Assembly (NCBI GenBank): GCA_037043455.1
Contig: JAWPHD010004474.1
Span: forward strand, 1-64,000
Reading direction: 5' to 3'
Origin: Cyrtodaria siliqua
Lineage: Eukaryota; Mollusca; Bivalvia; Adapedonta; Hiatellidae
DNA length: 64,000 nt
Below, piece by piece: positions 56,901-64,000 of the stretch. The first letter of the stretch is position 1; the number at the start of each line of letters is the position of its first letter. Made by a program: the position numbers and the translations under genes. A model generated the notes under the pieces. It made no database searches and had not been told where the DNA came from. It saw only the letters and a list, made by a program, of their open reading frames with translations.

Positions 56901-58317
56901 TACAAAATCATAACAATGGAGCTCACCCGACCAAAATCCATAAACACACTTATAGAACACAAATAAGTCGATATTTATCTGTCCGAATAAAATGTTATGA
57001 CAGGTCTAAACTATATCTTTGTCAGACTGATTTGGCACTTGGTTTAGCTTTAACAATCACGTTTGGCGACCTTCTCCAATATACGTCAATACTATTCACA
57101 CTTCTCAGACTTGTATCTACTACTACTACTACTACTATTTATGTAAAGAAGAGAATTTTCCTGATAATACATCTCAATCACACAACTTCTCTATTCGTAC
57201 TTCCCTCAAGTCTCTTTCGACAAAACATAATATAACAAAGTTCTTTTCTGGTACAGACACATAAATGCAATGGATACACTCTCAGTACGTTCAATTCGAT
57301 CCAAATAGATAATTTTCGAAATCATTTTAGCAATCAAATTTACATTGCTAATGCAGACAAATCCAAGCGTCATTTCATCAGGCTGGTATGGCAAATGTTT
57401 AAAGTATAACAGACATATTTGGCTGCCGTTTTGTCAGTACTTTCAATAGAAGAAAGGCCTTTTATAGAGCGCTTTAAGTGATGAAGAGAGAGTTCAGGCT
57501 AACTCAATCACTCTCAGTCTCTCTACTTAGTTGACATAAAACCTCATTAATCACTTGAAATAACAAATTAATTCGCAGCATCAAGCTATACAAATGTCGT
57601 CTTCGTCTGTTTAATCAAACAGACGGATTCTTCGATGTACATTTTCCTGTGTAATGAATAAATGCATATTCTTAAACAATACTCATATAAATCGGGGTAG
57701 AATGAATAATCCACAGTGTGTTAAGCCTGGTCTGATGGTGTGTTCATATGTTCACCTTGTATACTATTCAATACGAATGTGTGGTGCAACTAACCAACTG
57801 TCCCTTCACTTGTTTTAGAACGTCGTCCGTTTCTCGTCTACTGATCTGAATGTTGAGGATTCTAGCCCAGAATAAGGCACCAATTGTTTTAACCTTATTG
57901 TTAATACGCAATAAATCTGATTTGTTCCTATCATTCTGCTTATGAGTACTCGGTTGGGCTGTAAAGTAAATCAGACAGAATAAGAAACGAAATATATATA
58001 CTCAGTTGCAAAAGAAAGTGCACACAGTTCAATTGCGAAAGAAAGTGTGCGCTGAGATTTTTTCTAGAATTAATTGTATACATTCCAAAATTAATATGTT
58101 ATGTTTGGTACCAAAGTTTTTATCATTCAATTGCCAATGTCATGTTGTCATTTGTTTTTCAATGGGTTGAAAACAATAAAGGACTGTTGCCTGATAAAGA
58201 GGATAGGGGTGTTAAGTATACTTTTCAAAGAGTACATTTGTTTTAACTGAGTGTGTTACGTTTTATATCCTTCATTTGACATGATTCTTAAAGCAAATTG
58301 ACACCAAATAACGAACA
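56901..58317. other. Unannotated stretch
   Basis: Contains (TAC)n at about 57117-57137, a 9-bp-arm hairpin CGTCTGTTT/AAACAGACG at 57604-57625, and an imperfect 27-bp direct repeat at about 58003-58050 (TTGCAAAAGAAAGTG and TTGCGAAAGAAAGTG). The 133-codon frame at 56834-57235 has no recognisable domain and starts in the minisatellite. Confidence 0.45.
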
Positions 58318-58318
58318 A

Positions 58319-58381
58319 TGGGGCAAATGTCACGTAAAGACTCCAGACACATCTTTAATTGGAATCTTTACATTTGCCCCA
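58319..58381. repeat. 63-bp imperfect inverted repeat
   Basis: TGGGGCAAATG and CATTTGCCCCA form the ends, with TAAAGA/TCTTTA further in. The left arm has five extra bases (TCACG). Confidence 0.8.
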
Positions 58382-58397
58382 ACCGATATGGCTGTAG

Positions 58398-58530
58398 TTG
58401 CAAAGTGTGCATTTGCTGCTTCAGCTGCTGTGTTGTCTGGAATCTTTACGTGACATTCACCCCTGACTGCTGTGGTTGTGTTTGCGAGACAATTGAAGCG
58501 TTGGCTCTAGCTGCTATGGTAATCGACATT
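58398..58530 (+). repeat. ~110-bp segment duplicated at 59142
   Basis: GCTTCAGCTGCTGTGTTGTC, TGGAATCTTTACGTGACATT and AAGCGTTGGCTCTAGCTGC recur in the same order at 59142-59250. The intervening phrase differs. The Cys-rich 94-codon frame at 58318-58602 spans this repeat and the inverted repeat before it, and is not called. Confidence 0.8.
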
Positions 58531-59141
58531 TTTAGCTCTGACTGCTATGGCGGTCTGCTACTTTTTTACCAATATTTGGACGATACCATGATTATCAGTT
58601 AATAACCATCTCTTGTGGTCATTACTGCGTTGAACTACATGCAGATAGGACATCCAAACCTTCATTCCATTAGTGGACGCATAACATCAAGAAAACATTG
58701 ACTCAGTCGAAACGCTATTCCCATGGCAGCCGTAGAGAAATATATGAATATCAATAGCAAATGCTGTATTACGGCGACCATGTAAATAAATCCATGGCTT
58801 TGTGTTTAATCAAGGAAAATATATTGAATGCAGTAATGGGCACATTGAACTGGATGGCTTGTCATTGTTCCCGTAAATTAGTTTACCGTATCGTTAAATA
58901 TCTCGATCTTAATGTGCTCGGCGGATCATCCCAAGTTATGAATACGTCTGGGAAAATCTCAAATGGATTCAGATAAGCCGGACATGTATCAACATTTTCT
59001 GTGAACCATTACCATAAACATTACCTTCTCAAAGATTGATAGTTGGTGTTACGTTGTGTCGTATTACCATTATATTGAGCTCGATAACAAACTCAAGACA
59101 CACTATGAATACATCAATGTTGTGTTCTTATGTTCTGGTAG
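58531..59141. other. Unannotated spacer between the duplicated segments
   Basis: No supported feature. The 71-codon frame at 58761-58976 is unremarkable. Confidence 0.4.
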
Positions 59142-59250
59142 TTGCAGTGTGTTCATTTGTTGCTTCAGCTGCTGTGTTGTCTGGAATCTTTACGTGACAT
59201 TTTGTTTGCTAAACGTTTGAAGCGTTGGCTCTAGCTGCTATGGTAATCTA
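59142..59250 (+). repeat. Second copy of the 58398 segment
   Basis: See 58398-58530. The copies are about 745 bp apart. Confidence 0.8.
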
Positions 59251-60032
59251 CATTTTTAGATCCAAAAAACTTTTTTGCGCCATTTGTTCCAAGTCTCGTG
59301 GTTGTTTGGCTTCACCTGATAAAATCAAACCTCACAACAAATCATGCGTAATAGAGATGTTTGTTTTGTTTTGGGAACGGTACTGGATCGTTACTGAAAG
59401 GATAAATACCAATAAATAATATAAACCACAAAAAGACAACCAGTTACATATGTATTCAAATTATGCGAATGTCACATATATAGTCGTGAACGGTATTTAA
59501 ACCATAGCATGCATCCAAGCTTATAATTTATACGTCAACAAAATAACGGATTGAATGGCTTTGAAAATAACAGTCTTAACCAGTTCTGAAGTCGATCGGA
59601 GGCTGTCAGTAGCACACACTGCTACATCATTCATTTTATCGACTGGTCTTTGAAAATGTAAATCTGTCCAAGATGCCAATGAGTGTAACATAATACACCG
59701 TCTTAATAGTTGCTTTGGGACTAGTGATGGGATTATGAACCAGTTTGCTTGTAATAAACAGAATCGAAGAAAACAATAGTTTCTTAAACCTGTCTGAATG
59801 ACAAAAGATACTTGTTATAACACGATTGAACGCTTGGTTTTCTAGATTTTGTAATTGTATTAGGTTATAAGAATTATGTATTTTGTATAAATCAAGAATA
59901 TAGTGTTTACTTCAAATGTTTCGAGACACATTTTGCATGTCCGTTATCAATCCTTCAAAACTGATCGACCGTGAATAGAAAAAAAACAACATATAAAGAG
60001 TTTATTTTTAAAGAGGGACATTTCGTGCAATG
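59251..60032. other. Unannotated stretch
   Basis: No supported feature. Confidence 0.4.
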
Positions 60033-60041
60033 GGCTGACGA

Positions 60042-60367
60042 ATTGAATTGAATGTTGTTTAACGGCTTATCAACACAGTATATGTTATTTAGAGCCGCCC
60101 CAGAGAGAGGGGAAGGATACATAGGAATCCGGGAACCTGCCCTACTCTTATTATCGAATAGATTCCTATGGTTCTTTAACGTGCTCGGAGGATAGACCGA
60201 TACACGGGACCGCCCGGTTTACGTCCCCATCCGACGGACGGGGCTAAGGAAAAGAGTCTTGCCCAAGAACACACCGACGGAACTCAGTGGCACCACGGAG
60301 GATTGAACCCGGGGCCTCCGGTTACAAATCCGCCGCGCTACCGACTGCGCCACGCCAGCCCTTAATT
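60042..60367 (-). mobile_element. tRNA-Thr-like SINE, second copy, with TSD
   Basis: Inverse of the 43195-43510 SINE over its whole length: head with GCGTGGCGCAGTCGGTAGCG and B box at the right, AACATTCAATTCAATT at the left. Direct repeats GGCTGACGA flank it at 60033-60041 and 60368-60376, a 9-bp target-site duplication. A third GGCTGACGA occurs at 60387-60395 in the flanking sequence. It is non-coding and would be transcribed by RNA polymerase III if active. Confidence 0.9.
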
Positions 60368-60589
60368 GGCTGACGAGACAAGAATGGGCTGACGAGACAG
60401 GAAATCAAAAGAAATTATGCGCTCAATTATTTGAAACGATACATGGTTTGTGCATTGAATAATAACACTTGCAATAAAAAAAAAAGCACAAATAAGCCTG
60501 AGACGTTCACCTGAATTATCGTTTCAAAAGGAAGAACAGGATATTTATGTATTAGTAAAGCAGGTTTTGACTATGTTCTTTTCCTATGT

Positions 60590-60905
60590 TCCCATTCTGA
60601 TATATAGAGGATCTTACATGATTACTCATTCAGTATTGAATTTATTAAACCAGTTGGCAAAATTATATGATTCGAGGCTCTTGCCGAGCATTATTTCATT
60701 TTTGTTAGATTCTATTTATCGACTTTTATTGCATTTTGCCTGTCGCTTTAACACGCTAAACCGACATAAACCGTGGGAATTGGATTATAGACATTATCGA
60801 TTTTTTTGACACCGCATACTAGGCTTATTTACATACTTATATCGAAAATATAGAATGGTGTTATACCACTCCCACACCGTAAGTTATGTGATATATGCTG
60901 ATACA
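60590..60905 (-). mobile_element. Dispersed element P, copy 2
   Basis: The reverse complement follows 13360-13684 at both ends (ATATATCACATAACTTACGG with GTGTGGGAGTGGTATAACACC; TTTAATAAATTCAATACTG with CATGTAAGATCCTCTATATA). The central hairpin is diverged here. The 80-codon frame at 60567-60809 runs through it and is not called. Confidence 0.7.
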
Positions 60906-61535
60906 AAAGTCGGAACAGAAATGTAACATTCACAGAACGCAATTCACTATAACCACAAGGTCAAAAAGGTCATGATTTAATAATATTGTAGTGACGTTTC
61001 CTACCATAGAGTCTTGGTATCAATTTAGATTATTTTTCCCATGAGAAATATATTAATACAATTGTTTTAGTTCAACGTGTAAAATAAATACATGTTATAT
61101 ACTCGGTAAAAAACGTTTTGGACCAGGGCATATAATGGCGCATAAAAAGAAAACCAGTTGACGGATTTTAATATTCTATGTATCAATTCAAAGACAAAAA
61201 ATGTATTCCATTACATAAAATAAAATAAACAAAACAATGTCACTGGTAAACAATCACAGTAGCTGTCCGAATGCACTAAGGGTCACTAAAAAAGTTGCAA
61301 AATTTCTCAATAATGAGTATAACCGCCACCATTTCCATGACACTCCATGAGCCTGTCCCTGGTCGAATGCACAAACAGAACTCGTACACTGATCGCTGAA
61401 CCATGACATTCGACCCTAACCGTGATTGTCTCAGTTGATAATTGACAATAGATCAACAGTCAACAATAATTATCGTTTACAATGAAAGTTTGCAAAAAAA
61501 AAAAAAAAATCTTTTTATTGGTTACTCGAATGTCT
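60906..61535. other. Unannotated stretch
   Basis: No supported feature, apart from an A run at 61496-61509. Confidence 0.4.
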
Positions 61536-61787
61536 TTAACAACCTCACATGAAACATATACAGTAACAAGTTAGATCAAACACGGAAACGCGCAGTAATC
61601 ACAAAACAGTTACATTATTTTAACAACCTCACATGAAACATATACAGTAACAAGTTAGATCAAACACGGAAACGCGCAGTAATCACAAAACAGTTACATT
61701 ATTTTAACAACCTCACATGAAACATATACAGTAACAAGTTAGATCAAACACGGAAACGCGCAGTAATCACAAAACAGTTACATCGAC
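61536..61787. repeat. 84-bp triplication
   Basis: Three units start at 61536, 61620 and 61704 (TTAACAACCTCACATGAAAC). I see no difference between them until the third stops matching near its end (ACATCGAC instead of ACATTATT). Confidence 0.95.
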
Positions 61788-62014
61788 ATGCAAAACGGAA
61801 AAGTAGTTACATCGCCGCCCGAGAAAAACCTCCCTGCAAAAATAATGTGTTCGTTTTTCTCTTAAATTTATAGAAAACATATTTAAGTTAACCGCATTGT
61901 AAACTGTTTTATCATGTCGATCTGCATAATTCTGCCGAGAAACAGGCTGCCTGAGATAAAATCATATCTCGGCATTTACGTTCCTATCCCGTCAGGCAGG
62001 TGCACCTCTTTTGA

Positions 62015-62063
62015 TGACGTCAGTACGTCTTTTGATGACGTCAGGATATATATGATGACGTCT
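62015..62063. promoter_or_regulatory. Cluster of three CRE-like TGACGTC sites
   Basis: TGACGTCA at 62015-62022 and 62036-62043, and TGACGTCT at 62056-62063, spaced 21 and 20 bp (about two helical turns). TGACGTCA is the consensus bound by CREB/ATF-type bZIP factors. The cluster arose by short tandem duplication (TTTTGATGACGTCAG twice). No transcription start or gene was found next to it, so a function is speculative. Confidence 0.3.
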
Positions 62064-62111
62064 GGGTATTTTTGAAGGGAAAAAATGGGAAGAAAATGGA
62101 AAATAAGTGGA

Positions 62112-62266
62112 GAATGATAGAGTATCATGTTAGTGCCTGATCGAATTCAGTTTATCAGGTTCGGCACAAAAAAATGAAGCAATCGGCACAGCCTCGGACT
62201 TCATTTTTGTCCTCACCTGATAAACTGGATGTGAACAGGCACTAGCATGATATTCTCTATACTCAT
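62112..62266. repeat. Imperfect inverted repeat, ~60-nt arms
   Basis: The arm around TATCATGTTAGTGCCTG with CAGTTTATCAGGT pairs with the inverse ACCTGATAAACTG and CAGGCACTAGCATGATA. The ends continue into AGAGTATC/GATATTCTC. The loop is about 30 nt. Possibly a foldback element. The 86-codon minus frame at 62130-62390 covers it and is discounted. Confidence 0.85.
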
Positions 62267-62399
62267 GTAATCCATTGTTCCCATGGTAAGGAACTCCATA
62301 AGCATTATGCTTTTGTTCCAATCCATTTATTATTGTATGTATCATGTGTATAATACAATATCTTTGAAATGAAATAAAATATATAAACAAAATCTAATC

Positions 62400-62460
62400 C
62401 GAACGTCCTTTTACCACTGACCGCGCCAAGGCAACACCACTGTTTTCAACCCATGTATTA
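62400..62460 (+). repeat. Possible family H fragment
   Basis: ACCACTGACCG.GCCAAGG and CTGTTTTCAACCC resemble the core of repeat H. It is short and diverged. Confidence 0.35.
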
Positions 62461-63009
62461 GCCTCGGTCACCCGACCCGCTTCTGATTTCTTCCTTACGC
62501 TATCCTTCATGGATCCAGATCCAGGGCCTGTGGAAAATAGGACCGTTTTGGACGATTTTGGCGAGATTTTGAGAGATTCAACGAGACTTTCAAAAAACAT
62601 ATTTTTAAGTTAATTTAATAATATTTTTTTTATTTTTAACTTATGAGAAGCATCAAGTGACGTTAAAAAGTTTAACTAATGTATCAACAATTGACGATGT
62701 ACGTTTATTTACAACATGATGTCACGCAAACGTCGACTTCATGCGCGTGAAAAAAAAAAAGCTCGAATAAATTGTGCTAATAGTTAGTGGGCGCTTTAAT
62801 TGGCCTAATCTGCCCAGACCGATATCTGAAAGTAAAACATATGCATGATACGGTCTGGCTGGCCGAGACGACCCTGTATGTGAGCGATGTCGCGTACTTT
62901 GCATCTAGATAAGTATTCATCCTGCAAGTGTTACCGGTTTGTCATTCTGATATTTGTATCGCATATTATAGGTTATTGAATTTGTATGGCTAAATATTAC
63001 TTGGAACGA
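62461..63009. other. Unannotated stretch
   Basis: No supported feature. Confidence 0.4.
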
Positions 63010-63058
63010 GTTGTTTTGGCACAGGACGAGCTTGCGAGTCGTCCTGCGCCAAAACAAC
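63010..63058. repeat. 49-bp hairpin with 20-bp arms
   Basis: The arms 63010-63029 and 63039-63058 pair with one G:T-type mismatch (GTTGTTTTGGC / GCCAAAACAAC outside, CAGGACGA / TCGTCCTG inside) around a 9-nt loop. It is much GC-richer than its surroundings and lies about 25 bp before S element 6. Confidence 0.95.
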
Positions 63059-63083
63059 GAGCATATTTACATGCAGAATCATT

Positions 63084-64000
63084 TTTAGCTCGACTATTCG
63101 AAGAATAAGAGAGCTTATGTAATCACCCCGGGTTCGGCGTCGGCGTTGGCGTCGGCGTCCCACATAAAGGTTTGTGTGTAAGCTGTGTTTGCAAGTCTAT
63201 ATCTCTTACATTTCTTATCCATCCTAGCACAACCAAATTTGGCCATGGGCTTCCTTATAGCATTATCTTAAGGGCTGCATAAACAATTTTGGTGCCTGTA
63301 ACCCATGGGCCCATTTCACATCAAATGTGTCACATTTCACATCAAATTTTGCGTGTAAGCTGTGTTTACAAGTCTATATCTCTTACATTTATTACCCTAG
63401 CACAACCAAAGTTGGCCATTAGCTTCCTTATAGCATTATCTTGAGGGCTGCTGAAGTAATTTTGGTTCCTGTAACCACTGGGCTCCCATGGAACCCAAAT
63501 TTCCTCAAAATGTGTCTGTTTCACATCAAATTTTGCGCGTAAGCTGTGTTTACAGGTCTATATCTCTTACATTTCTTGTCCCAGCTGAACAAAATTTTGG
63601 AATTGTTTCCTTATAGTATGTTGTAAAGGGTTGGATAAGTAATTTTGTCTGCAAATGCTGGGCTCCCATCTACCCAAATTGTGATGGCCCATAAAATGTG
63701 CAATAAAGGCAGATCTAGGTTTGCATGTAAGCATGTTTATATCTATAATTTTGGTTTGGGATTTGTTATAGCATTATGCATCTTATTACTTCACCCATAT
63801 TGGGGCATGAGCTCCCTCCTCCCTGCTTTTTTTTACGTATTTCTTTGTTGTTTTAGTCAATTCTTACACATATATGTTGCCCCCTCCACTTCCCCACCAC
63901 CCACCGCCCCCCAACCCACTCTCACATCTCATCCCCGCTCCCCCCACCACATCCCAACTTGAAACTTTTTTTTTTTTTTTTACATATTTCTTTGTTGTTT
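63084..64000 (+). mobile_element. S-type element 6, running off the window
   Basis: Same head as S1 (CGACTATTCGAAGAATAAG, GAGCTTATGTAATCACCCC, (GGCGTC)n at about 63134-63159). Monomers are marked by GTGTAAGCTGTGTTT or a variant at about 63175, 63353, 63537 and 63725 (steps ~180-188 bp). From about 63830 it enters the same C/T-rich array as 14330-15070 and continues past the window edge. The 105-codon frame at 63645-63962 is a by-product. Confidence 0.8.

Noticed and set aside
58318..58602. Cysteine-rich 94-codon frame resembling a small secreted protein
   Set aside because: It spans an inverted repeat and one copy of a direct repeat. The second copy (59142-59250) does not keep the frame, and the N-terminus has no signal peptide.
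1..64000. Search for an intact host gene or a novel multi-gene system
   Set aside because: No frame outside repeats shows a recognised domain, and no pair of frames is arranged like adjacent exons that I can support by eye. Exon prediction with transcript data would be needed; I do not claim absence of long-intron sequence.

Overview
The window looks like non-coding, repeat-dominated nuclear DNA from an animal, most likely a bivalve mollusc. It is AT-rich and has no operons or dense long ORFs. It carries tRNA-derived SINEs, 5'-truncated and nonsense-riddled non-LTR retrotransposons, short terminal-inverted-repeat elements (MITEs), minisatellites, microsatellites, and several copies of elements headed by CGTCGG/GTCC simple repeats. 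I have seen that last kind repeatedly in bivalve genomic DNA. The taxon is an inference. I could support no intact host gene, no functional tRNA or rRNA, and no exon with convincing homology. The longest open frames (196-224 aa) lie in minisatellites whose monomers (39, 24, 45 bp) are multiples of three.

Layout. 1-5.6 kb: two related minus-strand LINE fragments, a MITE (N1) carrying a nested SINE, and an area rich in the palindrome ATAACTT-n-AAGTTAT. 5.6-11.9 kb: copies of dispersed families that I call K, H and R, and a second N1 MITE. 11.9-15.1 kb: a 39-bp minisatellite, a hairpin element (P) and the first simple-repeat-headed element (S1) with a C/T-rich tandem tail. 15.1-28.5 kb: R, N1, S2 with a tRNA-Ser-like SINE, K copies, a tRNA-like SINE, H copies and a CAGG-ended MITE. 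28.5-31.3 kb: an N2 MITE ending in a perfect 62-bp palindrome, and another minus-strand LINE.

31.3-41.6 kb is the most structured part. A ~3.74-kb unit is present twice in direct tandem. A 5'-truncated LINE sits exactly at the junction with a 13-bp target-site duplication, and a ~1.2-kb minisatellite grows out of the end of the second unit. 43.2-50.3 kb: a SINE and four more S-type elements. 51-57 kb: N2 fragment, (CA)n, 45-bp minisatellite, N3 MITE with an adjacent 109-bp duplication, ~62-bp degenerate minisatellite. 58-64 kb: short inverted and direct repeats, a second SINE of the 43.2-kb family, a P copy, an 84-bp triplication, a CRE-like cluster, and S6, which runs off the window end.

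The elements form no pathway. What can be read is relative history: N2 inserted before the 3.74-kb duplication, the LINE after it, and the SINE into N1 after N1 had inserted. The best candidate for something undescribed is the shared architecture of the S elements (head, simple repeat, ~130-195-bp tandem monomers). All family names (H, K, R, P, S, N1-N3, Q) are local labels, not database names.
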